Origin: Lentzea pudingi
Lineage (GTDB): Bacteria; Actinomycetota; Actinomycetes; Mycobacteriales; Pseudonocardiaceae
Direction: 5' to 3'
NCBI RefSeq assembly: GCF_014646255.1
Contig: NZ_BMNC01000021.1
Coordinates: 55,547-119,546, forward strand
Length of the DNA stretch: 64,000 nt
Position 1 is the stretch's first letter. Every line of letters starts with the position of its first letter. The translations under genes were made by a program, and so were the position numbers. Under the pieces are notes generated by a model that was given only the letters and a program-made list of their open reading frames with translations, did no database searches and was not told the DNA's origin. Of the stretch, positions 25,401 through 34,803 are shown piece by piece.

Positions 25401-26474
25401 GTGAAGGTGATCGTCGAGGCTGACGGCGGCTCGCGGGGCAACCCCGGCCCGGCCGGGTACGGCGCGGTCGTGCGCGACAAGCTCAGCGGCGAGACGCTGG
25501 CCGAGCGCAAGGGTTTCATCGGCGTCGCGACCAACAACGTGGCCGAGTACCAGGGGCTCATCGCCGGGCTCAGAGCGGCCAGGGAACTGGGTGCCGAGAC
25601 CGTCGACGTGCGGATGGACTCCAAGCTCGTCGTCGAGCAGATGTCCGGGCGCTGGAAGATCAAGCACCCCTCGATGCAGCCGCTCGCCAGGGAGGCGCAG
25701 GAGGTCGCGCGCGACCTCGGGAGGGTCACGTACGAGTGGATCCCGCGCGAGCGCAACAAGCAGGCCGACCGGCTCGCGAACGAGGCCATGGACGACGAGG
25801 CCGCACCCAAGACCGAGAAGGCAGAGGGGGCCAGGCAGCCGCACTGGAGTGGCGCGATGGGGGAGCCCACGCGGGTGATCCTGCTGCGGCACGGGCAGAC
25901 GAGGCTGTCGGTCGACCGGCGCTACTCCGGGCGGGGTGATCACCCGCTGACGGAGCTCGGGCTGGAGCAGGCCGAGAAGGCCGCGGCGCGACTGTCCAAG
26001 GTGGACGGCATCGCGGGCGTCATCTCGTCGCCGCTGCAACGGGCCCAGCAGACGGCGCGGAAGCTCGCGGACAAGCTGGGCCTCGAGGTCGTCACGCACC
26101 AGGGGCTGATCGAGACCGACTTCGGCACGTGGGAAGGGCTGACGTTCGCCGAGGCGAGCGAGCAGGACCCCGAGGTGCACCGCCGGTGGCTGGGCGACAC
26201 GAGCGTGAAGCCGCCGAACGGCGAGAGCTTCGACGAGGTGCACGCGCGGGTCCGCAAAGCGCGCACCGACATCATCGCCAAGTACGGCGGCAAGACGTTG
26301 GTGCTGGTCAGCCACGTCACGCCGATCAAGACGATGCTCCGGCAGGCGCTCGACGTCGGGCCGCAGTTCCTGTTCCGGATGCACCTCGACCTCACGGGCG
26401 TCTCGATCGCCGAGTTCTACCCGGACGGGCACGCGTCGGTGAAGCTCGTGAACGACACCTCCCACCTCGGCTGA
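25401..26474 (+). CDS. Bifunctional RNase HI / histidine (acid) phosphatase, Rv2228c-like
   Basis: A 357-residue two-domain protein. Residues 1-130 are an RNase HI domain with its acidic residues in VEADGGSRGNPG, NNVAEYQGL, VRMDSKLVVEQ and KQADRLANEAMD; it removes RNA from RNA-DNA hybrids. After a charged linker, residues about 155-357 form a histidine phosphatase with the RHG motif (VILLRHGQTRLS) and VSHVTPIK. In mycobacteria the phosphatase half is linked to B12 synthesis (alpha-ribazole phosphatase-like, CobC activity). The start is GTG at 25401. It follows the tRNA gene on the other strand. Confidence 0.93.
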   Translation: MKVIVEADGGSRGNPGPAGYGAVVRDKLSGETLAERKGFIGVATNNVAEYQGLIAGLRAARELGAETVDVRMDSKLVVEQMSGRWKIKHPSMQPLAREAQEVARDLGRVTYEWIPRERNKQADRLANEAMDDEAAPKTEKAEGARQPHWSGAMGEPTRVILLRHGQTRLSVDRRYSGRGDHPLTELGLEQAEKAAARLSKVDGIAGVISSPLQRAQQTARKLADKLGLEVVTHQGLIETDFGTWEGLTFAEASEQDPEVHRRWLGDTSVKPPNGESFDEVHARVRKARTDIIAKYGGKTLVLVSHVTPIKTMLRQALDVGPQFLFRMHLDLTGVSIAEFYPDGHASVKLVNDTSHLG

Positions 26475-26513
26475 GGTCAGCGCGAGGGAGTGGCGACAGG
26501 ATCGCCGCCGGTG

Positions 26514-27035
26514 TCAGCTCGCCTTGCGCAGCCGCGGGGTCAGCGCCGTGGTGAACCGGTCTGCGGCCGCCTCGAGTGCCAACGCCGCTGCGGGCGTTCC
26601 GACGTTCTGGTCCAGCACGAACTCGCCGCGCACCACCTGGTCGGCGCCCTTGGCCGCGAGCAACGGGTGCAGCGCGTAGTCCATCGCCACGAGGAAACCC
26701 TGGCTGCCACCCGTCGCGAGGGGCAGCACCGCCCGTCCGCGCAGCGCCTTCTTCGGCAGCAGGTCGAGCAACGCCTTCACCAGCCCGCTGTAGGCGGCGC
26801 GGTAGACGGGCGAAGCGACCACCACGCCGTCCGCCCCCAGCACGCCGCTCACGGCCTCGGAGATCTCCGGATCCCGGAGGTCCTCGGTGAGCAGCGACAA
26901 CGTCGGCAGCGCCCGCACGTCGAGCAACGTCACGCGGTGTCCCGCGGCTCGCAGCCGCTCCTGCACGAACGACACGACGACACCGATCGGCGCGGAGTGG
27001 GACGGCGCGCCGGAGATGATCAGCAGATCGGACAT
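26514..27035 (-). CDS. NADPH-dependent FMN reductase (SsuE/MsuE-like)
   Basis: A 173-residue flavodoxin-fold reductase. The N-terminal phosphate-binding loop is IISGAPSHSAP. The FMN-binding segment VVVASPVYRAAYSGLVKALLD lies at about residues 70-90, followed by PLATGGSQG. These enzymes supply reduced FMN to monooxygenases such as the alkanesulfonate system. No monooxygenase or sulfonate transporter gene is adjacent, so it may serve another partner. Confidence 0.88.
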   Translation of the reverse strand: MSDLLIISGAPSHSAPIGVVVSFVQERLRAAGHRVTLLDVRALPTLSLLTEDLRDPEISEAVSGVLGADGVVVASPVYRAAYSGLVKALLDLLPKKALRGRAVLPLATGGSQGFLVAMDYALHPLLAAKGADQVVRGEFVLDQNVGTPAAALALEAAADRFTTALTPRLRKAS

Positions 27036-27192
27036 GACGGGGCACTCCCTGAGGTCGCGGAAAGGACGAACGCACTCAGAGGAGGCAACACAGGCTTGCT
27101 GCCACGCGGCCGTAGTCGACGTGGCGACGTCGTGTCATGGCTGAAGTCAACCAACGTCCGGACCGGTGGACAACCGGTTCCAGACGCTGGGA

Positions 27193-27198
27193 TATCCT
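27193..27198 (+). promoter_or_regulatory. Possible -10 box of rnpB
   Basis: TATCCT lies seven bases before the predicted 5' end of RNase P RNA, the right spacing for initiation at about 27205. A TGGACA -35-like element lies 20 bases further upstream, which is a long spacer. Confidence 0.4.
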
Positions 27199-27205
27199 CG
27201 GATCG

Positions 27206-27602
27206 CGGATGAGTCGGCAGGGCGGCCGCGGCACGCGAGTGTCGAGGAAAGTCCGGACTCCACAGGGCAGGGTGGTTGTTAACGGCAACCAGGGGCGACC
27301 CTCGGGACAGTGCCACAGAGAACAGACCGCCGTGGCGCAAGCCGCGGTAAGGGTGAAACGGTGGTGTAAGAGACCACCAGCGCCCCAGGTGACTGGGGCG
27401 GCTAGGTAAACCCCACCCGGAGCAAGGCCAAGAGGGTGCCTAATCGCAAGAGAAGGTGCCTGCGCGAGCGTTCGAGGGCTGCCCGCCCGATGCTCGCGGG
27501 TAGGCCGCTAGAGCCTGCCGGCGACGGCAGGCCCAGATGGATGGCCGCCGACTGGGACCTCGGTCCCACGAACAGGATCCGGCTTACATGCCGGCTCATC
27601 CG
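27206..27602 (+). ncRNA. rnpB: RNase P RNA (type A)
   Basis: About 397 bases. The universally conserved elements are present: GAGGAAAGTCCGGACTCC (CR I) near 27243, ACAGAGAA followed by GGTAAGGGTGAAACGGTG in the middle, and ACAGGATCCGGCTTACAT near the 3' end. The two ends pair over 13 bases (27206-27218 with 27590-27602, one G-U pair) to form helix P1. It is the catalytic RNA that matures tRNA 5' ends. Confidence 0.95.
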
Positions 27603-27607
27603 CCTGT

Positions 27608-28744
<1,137 letters not shown>

Positions 28745-28899
28745 ATCCCTCACTGCCCCAAGGGTGTTACAGAATTTCGGCCGTTCGAGTGGTGCGCCAC
28801 GCACAAGTGGCCACTGTCGGTATCACGGCGAATTCGACCAGATCCTCCTGGCAGACGGTCGGCCCCTGCAGCCGGCCGTCCCCAAGGGAGGGAAGAGAC

Positions 28900-30486
28900 A
28901 TGCAACGCAAGCTGACGGTGGTGCTGGCCCTGTCCAGCCTCGTCACCGCTGGAGTCGTCGGGGTCGCGACGGCCGACGTCGCGGAGTTACCCGTCTACGG
29001 GGTGAAGAGCTCCGGTCTCGACCAGGAGCAGGCGCGGAAGCTGCAACGGGCCTTCGGCCTCGAGGACGTCCAGAGATCCGAGTCCGGCGCGGTGTCCTTC
29101 GCCGACGAGAAGCGGTACCAGTACCTGCCGACCGTCGACAAAGGACAGGGCAAGCCGGACGAGGACGGCAACGCCACCACGCAGACCGCGCTCGACACCG
29201 AGGCGATCAAGCGCATCAAGACCGTCCCCACCGAGGAGGCCGCGAAGCGCGCGCAGGAAGGACTCCGTGCCGCCGGGGTGCTGCCGGGCAACGCCTCGCC
29301 CACCGCGCAGCACACGACGTTCGAACTCGCGGACCCCAACGGCCGCAACGCACTCACGGCCAACCTCGACACGAGCGTGTCGTACACGTTCCAGCTCGAC
29401 GGCATCCCGCTGGAGGGCGAGGGCGCGAACATCCGCGTCTCGTTCGACGCGCAGGGCGTGACGGCGGTCAGCCACGCCGCCCGCACCTACGACAAGGCCG
29501 GCACGGTCAAGGTCAACGACCTCGCGTACGGCACCAAGCTGTGCCAGAAGTACCTGGGCACCGGCGTCAAGGCGGAGGCGAGCTACGTCTACGCGGCCCC
29601 GTCGCTGGACGAGAAGGTCGAGAAGATCGAGCCGTCGTTCCGCTGCGCCGGCCGCGACGACGACGGTGGCGCACCCCAGGCCATCACCCTGCCCGCCGCG
29701 GTCGGCGCCGAGCTGCCGCAGCCGGGACCGGGCCAGGAACCACGCCCCGACGCGCAGTTCAAGACGCAGGCGGCAGGCACGCAGGTCGGCAGCGAGGGCA
29801 CCGGCGTCTGCTCCGGCCTGCCCAACACCGTCGCGAACATCGGCACGTTCAACACCGAGGCGGGCAACCACGGCATCTCGCGCTCGTTCAGCTGGCTCGA
29901 CCAGAACGCGTGGGAGAGCGACTTCAAGGACCCGGCCTCCGCGGGCGGCGAGGACACCCAGTGGGCCGACGACGTCGACCTCACCTACTGGCAGGGCCAC
30001 GGCAGCGGCACCGGCTTCTACTTCAGCGGCTGCTCCAACCACAACGACACCAAGCTCGCCAACACCGAGGCGCGCTGGGGCAACAACGACGTCGAGTGGA
30101 TGAGCCTCTTCACCTGCCTGGTCCTCGAGGACTCGACCGGCGGCCAGACCTGGGCGCAGCGCTGGGGCCAGGCGTTCCGCGGCCTGCACCAGATCAACAG
30201 CTTCACGACCGTCAGCTACAACTCGTCCAACCACGGCGGCAAGTTCGGGCACTACATGTGGCGCTCGCCGTTCCTGTGGTGGAACAACCCGATGAAGGTC
30301 CGCGACGCGTGGGCGCAGGCCAGCATCGACACCCAGCCGGCGTCCGTGCGCTGGGCCACGATGGGCGTCTACCTGCCCGCCACCGGTGGGCTGGGCAACT
30401 ACAACGACTACTTCTGGGGCAAGGGCTCCGTCGGCCCTGACTACGCCTCTACCGGGTGGTTCTGGCGGATCACCGGCGCCAGCTAG
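28900..30486 (+). CDS. Secreted DUF6345 protein, possible clan CD-like cysteine peptidase
   Basis: A 528-residue exported protein with a signal peptide (about residues 1-26, cleavage near ATADVAE). The first half is a propeptide-like alpha/beta region. The C-terminal half (from about residue 300) is DUF6345. It holds DVDLTYWQGHGSG with His367 and, 39 residues later, VEWMSLFTCLVLE with Cys406. A hydrophobic strand ending in His-Gly, then another ending in Cys, is the layout of caspase/gingipain-type catalytic sites. That function is my inference. ATG at 28900 has GGGAGGGAAGAG upstream. A hairpin terminator follows. Confidence 0.82.
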   Translation: MQRKLTVVLALSSLVTAGVVGVATADVAELPVYGVKSSGLDQEQARKLQRAFGLEDVQRSESGAVSFADEKRYQYLPTVDKGQGKPDEDGNATTQTALDTEAIKRIKTVPTEEAAKRAQEGLRAAGVLPGNASPTAQHTTFELADPNGRNALTANLDTSVSYTFQLDGIPLEGEGANIRVSFDAQGVTAVSHAARTYDKAGTVKVNDLAYGTKLCQKYLGTGVKAEASYVYAAPSLDEKVEKIEPSFRCAGRDDDGGAPQAITLPAAVGAELPQPGPGQEPRPDAQFKTQAAGTQVGSEGTGVCSGLPNTVANIGTFNTEAGNHGISRSFSWLDQNAWESDFKDPASAGGEDTQWADDVDLTYWQGHGSGTGFYFSGCSNHNDTKLANTEARWGNNDVEWMSLFTCLVLEDSTGGQTWAQRWGQAFRGLHQINSFTTVSYNSSNHGGKFGHYMWRSPFLWWNNPMKVRDAWAQASIDTQPASVRWATMGVYLPATGGLGNYNDYFWGKGSVGPDYASTGWFWRITGAS

Positions 30487-30499
30487 CCGCACCACCGAA

Positions 30500-30530
30500 G
30501 AAGCCCGGCGGCCCCAGGTCGCCGGGCTTC
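30500..30530. terminator. Shared terminator between DUF6345 and the RHH gene
   Basis: A perfect 11-bp stem (30500-30510 with 30520-30530) and a nine-base loop lie between two convergent genes and probably serve both. The last bases overlap the stop of the opposing gene. No T run. Confidence 0.65.
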
Positions 30531-30861
30531 ACCTGTTCGCGGGTCTCCCCGACGGCATCCGCAGCACCGGCCGGAACGGCTCCCCGCCGTTGTACAGCTC
30601 CTCCAGTTCGGTCACGTACGCCAGCACCGCCGGGTTCACGATGTCCGCCAGCGACCGCACTCCGGCCTGGGGTTCGTAGGACGCGAGGTAGGTGGCCGCC
30701 GCACGCGCCCTCTCCAGCACGGACCGGTCGAAGTTGATCGTCCGTTGGACCCGGCGCCGGGAATGCGTCCCTTGCCCGGTAGGCTCGTCCACGCCTGGAG
30801 CACTAGGGGAGGCTGTGATTCCGTCCACACTTCCATCCGGCACGAGGTCAGGTTCGAGCAT
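30529..30861 (-). CDS. Ribbon-helix-helix DNA-binding protein (centromere-binding-like)
   Basis: A 110-residue protein. The N-terminal 45 residues are unstructured and acidic. The C-terminal part (RRRVQRTINFDRSVLERARA and onward, about residues 38-105) has a beta strand followed by two helices, as in ribbon-helix-helix proteins of the plasmid ParB/centromere-binding kind. ATG at 30859-30861 is preceded by GGAGA. It is divergent to the type IV secretion-like operon with a 356-bp gap and may regulate it or bind DNA sites there. Family assignment is moderate. Confidence 0.62.
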   Translation of the reverse strand: MLEPDLVPDGSVDGITASPSAPGVDEPTGQGTHSRRRVQRTINFDRSVLERARAAATYLASYEPQAGVRSLADIVNPAVLAYVTELEELYNGGEPFRPVLRMPSGRPANR

Positions 30862-31217
30862 CGGCGAATCTCCTCGCAGTCGTGGCTCCGGAGCGCGCCC
30901 GCGGTGTCCGTCACAGGGGTCGCGAACCGGCCGATCAGAGCGTTCACTTGGGTGTGCACGTGTGCGTGTTTGAGACGCACGCACTGTGGGTGACCAGGGC
31001 GTTCGCAGTCGGGTGAACCTTGCCAGCGACGGAGAGAATCTCGATCCGGGTGTTCCCCGCTGACCTCTCCTCAGTGATGATGTGTCGGCCAGATTAGACG
31101 TAATTCCTCCCAGGGGGAACGGCCAGATGATCTACACCCAGCAGCAACAGCCCCACACGACGTGACGAACTCGTGTTCTACTCGTAGCGCAAGCCCCAGC
31201 GCACTCTGGAGTAAGAA
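30862..31217. other. Gap between RHH gene and secretion operon
   Basis: No gene of convincing codon use. It holds the ribosome site of the RHH gene, a short inverted repeat GTGCGT-N7-ACGCAC (30962-30980) inside a run of GTG/CAC repeats, an ATTA-GACG-TAAT palindrome near 31095, and GGAG six bases before the operon's first ATG. This is where promoters and any binding sites of the RHH protein should lie. Confidence 0.5.
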
Positions 31218-31496
31218 ATGACCGCCATGGACCTGGTGACACTCGCTCAGCAGCAGCCGACGGTGCCGGGCACAAGCAACGTCCGTGACTGGATCCTGGG
31301 CAACATCGTTCCACTGCTGCTGCTGACCGTCGCGCTTCTGCTGCTCTGGCTGGGCGGCGGCAAGGGTGACAACGCCGGTGTCATGCGTCGCCTCGGTGGC
31401 GTGATCGTCGCATTGGCCATCATCGGCCTCGCGGTCACGACCGACGCGGGGTCGAACATCGGCAAGTGGCTCGCCGGCTTGTTCGTCGGAGGCTGA
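31218..31496 (+). CDS. Small two-helix membrane protein, VirB2/TrbC-like pilin candidate
   Basis: A 92-residue protein with two transmembrane helices (IVPLLLLTVALLLLWLG near 30-46 and LGGVIVALAIIGLAV near 60-74) joined by a short Gly/Lys/Arg loop. Size, topology and position as first gene before PrgI/VirB3 and VirB4 genes match VirB2/TrbC pilin-like subunits of type IV secretion systems. No long signal peptide is seen; the N-terminus is short. GGAG precedes the ATG. Confidence 0.7.
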   Translation: MTAMDLVTLAQQQPTVPGTSNVRDWILGNIVPLLLLTVALLLLWLGGGKGDNAGVMRRLGGVIVALAIIGLAVTTDAGSNIGKWLAGLFVGG

Positions 31497-31499
31497 TCC

Positions 31500-31970
31500 G
31501 TGCGGGTCCGCACCGACGACGAGGTCTACCGGGTCGACGCCGTCTGGCTCGGTCCGCCCAAAGCGACATTTCCCTGGCGCGCGCGATACGTCGCGTGGGG
31601 CGTCGGGATCGTCGTTTTCCTAGTCGTACTCACCATCGAGCGGCAGATGGGCATCGGGTTCGGGTTCTTCTCGACCGCGTGGGCCCTCGTCGCGACGATC
31701 ATCCTCACGCGCTTCATCACCCAGCGGATCAGCCATGAGCGGCCACTGACGGCCGTCGGCACGATGTGGGTCCGCGAGCTCACCGCACCTCGAGAGCGCA
31801 CGGCAAGCACCGGCGGAGCGGCCAGCGCCGCCCGGATCCGGGTCAGCTCGCAGCGGCCTCGTCCCAAGTTGAGCAAGAAACAACGGGCGAGACAGCAGGC
31901 CCAGCCCCGCCGGACGCCAGACAGCCGTAAGAAGGAGGTTCGCGGTGTTCGGAAGCCGGCGAGACCGTGA
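31500..31970 (+). CDS. PrgI-family / VirB3-like inner-membrane protein
   Basis: A 156-residue protein. Two close transmembrane helices (residues about 35-75) follow a short beta-like N-terminus (VYRVDAVWLGPP). The second half is basic and probably cytoplasmic (PKLSKKQRARQQAQ). This is the layout of PrgI/VirB3-like proteins, which anchor VirB4 at the membrane in Gram-positive type IV systems. The start is GTG three bases after the preceding stop. Its last 26 bases overlap the VirB4-like gene. Confidence 0.72.
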   Translation: MRVRTDDEVYRVDAVWLGPPKATFPWRARYVAWGVGIVVFLVVLTIERQMGIGFGFFSTAWALVATIILTRFITQRISHERPLTAVGTMWVRELTAPRERTASTGGAASAARIRVSSQRPRPKLSKKQRARQQAQPRRTPDSRKKEVRGVRKPARP

Positions 31971-34803
31971 CCGTCGCTCCGCCCAGCACATCGCCCAGCA
32001 CGCCGCTGCAGACCCGCGCGACCGCGACAGGGCCGCGTACTCGAAACGGGGCCGCCGCCTGCCCGGTGAGCAGGCCGTGCCGAGCTACACGCCGTCCATC
32101 GCGGCCCGCAGCATCGACGGTCACCTGCTGCGCACCGGCCAGGAGGTCTACGCCTGGTACCGGCTCGCGCCGCAGCGCTGGTCGTTCCGCAGCGACTCGC
32201 AGCGCCAGGACCTGATCGCCGCAATCGCCGGTCAGTACGCCGAGCTGCAGGGCCGCTGGATGCACCTGAGGGTGACCACGCGCCCGTACCCGATCCGCAT
32301 GTGGGCCGAGGCGCACGTGCACAACGCCGTCAAGCGCCTGCCGGACACCCCCGGCACGCTGTCGTTCGACGACTACATGGTCGGCGAGCAGCAGCAGCTC
32401 ATGGGCCGCTCGATGGCGGAGAAAGAGGTCTACCTGGGCGTCCAGGTGCAGACCCGCAACATGATGGACCGCGCCGTCGAACGCGCGGCTCCCGTGCTGC
32501 GCAAGGTCTTCCCGGACGCCGTCGACGCCGAGCTCGTCGCGCTGGACTCCGAGGTGGAGCACCTCGACCAGGTCATCGGGTCCGCCGGTCTCGAAGGCCG
32601 TCCCGCGACGGCCGAGGAGATGTCCTGGCTGATGCACCGGTCGTGCTCGCTGGGTCTGCCCGCGCCGCGCAACCTGCCCGCCGTGCCCGGTGCCGCGTGG
32701 GAACCGGAGGACCTGGCGAGCTTCACCGACGCCGCGGACTTCCACCAGGAGCCCTACTCGCCGACGGTGACGGTGCGCGGCCGCACCGGCTCGAACGCGG
32801 GCATCAAGCGGCACGTCGCGGTGCTCACGGTCGGGCTCATGCACGGCCTGCAGATCCCCGAGGTCGACGACCCGTGGGTGCAGCGCGCGGACAGGCTCCC
32901 GGCGAGCGTCGAGTGGTCCGCCCGCATCTACGTGCGCAAGCCCGAAGAGGTGTCGGGTGAGCTGTCGCGGCAGATGAGCAAGGTCCGCTCACAGGTCCGC
33001 CACTACACCGACGAGCACGAGCTCGAGCCCCCGCAGTCGCTGGCCCGCCAGGCCGGTCGAGTGCTGGAGATCGACGACGAGATGACGTCGGGCTTCACCG
33101 CGCTGGGCACCCGGGTGCGCAGCTGGTGGCGGCTCGCGGTCTCCGGCCCGACCGAGCGCGAGGCCCTCAGGCTCGCCCAGTCGTTGCTGGAGCTGTACAA
33201 GCCGAAGGTCGCGATCGAGCACCCCGAGGCCCAGTACGCGATCGCCCGCGAGTTCATCCCCGGTGAGCCGCTGTCCAACGGCGCGTACCTGCGTCGCGGC
33301 AGCGTGTTGTGGGCAGCGAGCGCCGTTCCCACGGCCACGGCCGAGGTCGGCGACCGCCGGGGGATCCTCCTCGGCGAGACCGTCACGGCCACCCGCCGCC
33401 CGGTCGCGTGGGACCCGTGGATGGCGCAGGAACTCCGCGACGCCTCCGGTCTGACGGCCATGGTCGCGGGCCTCGGCGCCGGCAAGTCGTTCCTCGGCGG
33501 CGGCATGGTCTACAAGACCCTGCGCGCGGGCGCCCACTGGACGCTGCTCGACCCGTCCGGCCCGCTCTCCGCGCTGTGCGAACTGCCGGAGCTGCGGCCC
33601 TACGCCCGTCCGATCAACCTGCTCAACGCCCAGCCCGGGATCCTGAACCCGTACCGGGTGGTCGCCGAGCCGCTGCTGGACCACTTCCTCGACGAGGACG
33701 ACCCGGAACGGGCCTGGCGCCGGGAGAAGGCCCTCGCGGCCGCCACCCGCCGCCGTCTCGTGCTGGACGTGCTCACCGGCCTGCTGCCGTACGAGGTCGC
33801 GCGCCTGCCCCAGACGCGCATCGTGCTGCTGCGCGCCGTCCGCACGGTCGGTGGCCGCTTCGACGCCCACCCCGGTCTCGTCTTCGAGGCGCTGCGCCGG
33901 GACGCGTCCGAGCACCACGAGCACGCCGTCGTCGTCGCGGACTTCCTCGACGAGATGCGCGAGCGCATGTCGTTGCTGATCCCCGAGGAGAACCTCGACC
34001 CGTACAACGAGGTGCGCGACGACCGCCTCACCGTCCTGACGATGGCGGGCCTGAACCTGCCGAAGGACGGCGTCGGCCGCGAGCACTGGACGGACGCGGA
34101 GTCGCTCGGCGTCGAGATGCTGAACCTCGCCGCCTGGCTCACCCAGCGCTCGATCTACGAGAAGCCGAAGGACCAGCGCAAGGGCGTCTGGATCGACGAG
34201 GCGTTCTTCCTCTCGGAGGTCCCGACCGGCCGCGTGCTGATGAACCGCTTCGCGCGTGACTCGCGCAAGTGGAACGTCCGCGTGCTGCTCTCGAGCCAGA
34301 TCCCCGCCGACTTCCTGAAGATCCAGGGCTTCGTCACGCTGCTCGACTCGGTCTTCGTCGGCCGCCTCGACGACGACTCGGCCCAGGCGGACGCGCTGCG
34401 GCTGCTCAAGGTGCCGATCGGCGCCGGGTACGAGCAGGTCATCGCGTCGCTCGGCCGCCGTCCCGGTGGTGAGCGCAACGCGACCGAACGCGACCGCGCG
34501 CCGCGCCAGTTCATCTTCGGCGACGGTGCCGGCGGTGTGGAGCGGATCCGCATCGACTTCAGCGGCCCGCACCTGGAGCACCTGCGCAACGCCCTCGACA
34601 CGACCCCCGACGCCAAGCGCGACACCGGCAAGGGCGAGCTCGTGCCGGCGGACGACAACGGGGCTCCCCAGCCGCCCGCCTACGTGCCCGACGAGATCGA
34701 CGACGAACTGGCGGCGGACATGGAGCTCGGCCTGACAGAGGAAGAGGCCCATCTGGTGGGCCACGGTGACGGGTCCAGCCGCCGCCGGGACGGCGGCGCA
34801 TGA
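31945..34803 (+). CDS. VirB4-like type IV secretion ATPase (SCO6880 family)
   Basis: A 952-residue ATPase. The N-terminal ~450 residues form the VirB4/CagE-like adaptor domain. The motor domain has Walker A VAGLGAGKSF near residue 509 and Walker B GVWIDEAFFL near 748, followed by SSQIPADFL and a C-terminal acidic tail. VirB4 ATPases power pilus assembly and substrate transfer. GTG start with AAGGAGG at six bases. The stop overlaps the next ATG (ATGA). Similar proteins occur as chromosomal genes in Streptomyces. Confidence 0.87.
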   Translation: MFGSRRDRDRRSAQHIAQHAAADPRDRDRAAYSKRGRRLPGEQAVPSYTPSIAARSIDGHLLRTGQEVYAWYRLAPQRWSFRSDSQRQDLIAAIAGQYAELQGRWMHLRVTTRPYPIRMWAEAHVHNAVKRLPDTPGTLSFDDYMVGEQQQLMGRSMAEKEVYLGVQVQTRNMMDRAVERAAPVLRKVFPDAVDAELVALDSEVEHLDQVIGSAGLEGRPATAEEMSWLMHRSCSLGLPAPRNLPAVPGAAWEPEDLASFTDAADFHQEPYSPTVTVRGRTGSNAGIKRHVAVLTVGLMHGLQIPEVDDPWVQRADRLPASVEWSARIYVRKPEEVSGELSRQMSKVRSQVRHYTDEHELEPPQSLARQAGRVLEIDDEMTSGFTALGTRVRSWWRLAVSGPTEREALRLAQSLLELYKPKVAIEHPEAQYAIAREFIPGEPLSNGAYLRRGSVLWAASAVPTATAEVGDRRGILLGETVTATRRPVAWDPWMAQELRDASGLTAMVAGLGAGKSFLGGGMVYKTLRAGAHWTLLDPSGPLSALCELPELRPYARPINLLNAQPGILNPYRVVAEPLLDHFLDEDDPERAWRREKALAAATRRRLVLDVLTGLLPYEVARLPQTRIVLLRAVRTVGGRFDAHPGLVFEALRRDASEHHEHAVVVADFLDEMRERMSLLIPEENLDPYNEVRDDRLTVLTMAGLNLPKDGVGREHWTDAESLGVEMLNLAAWLTQRSIYEKPKDQRKGVWIDEAFFLSEVPTGRVLMNRFARDSRKWNVRVLLSSQIPADFLKIQGFVTLLDSVFVGRLDDDSAQADALRLLKVPIGAGYEQVIASLGRRPGGERNATERDRAPRQFIFGDGAGGVERIRIDFSGPHLEHLRNALDTTPDAKRDTGKGELVPADDNGAPQPPAYVPDEIDDELAADMELGLTEEEAHLVGHGDGSSRRRDGGA

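Noticed and set aside
27076..27288. 70-codon minus-strand frame over the rnpB 5' region
   Set aside because: Overlaps conserved RNase P RNA sequence and shows no coding features.
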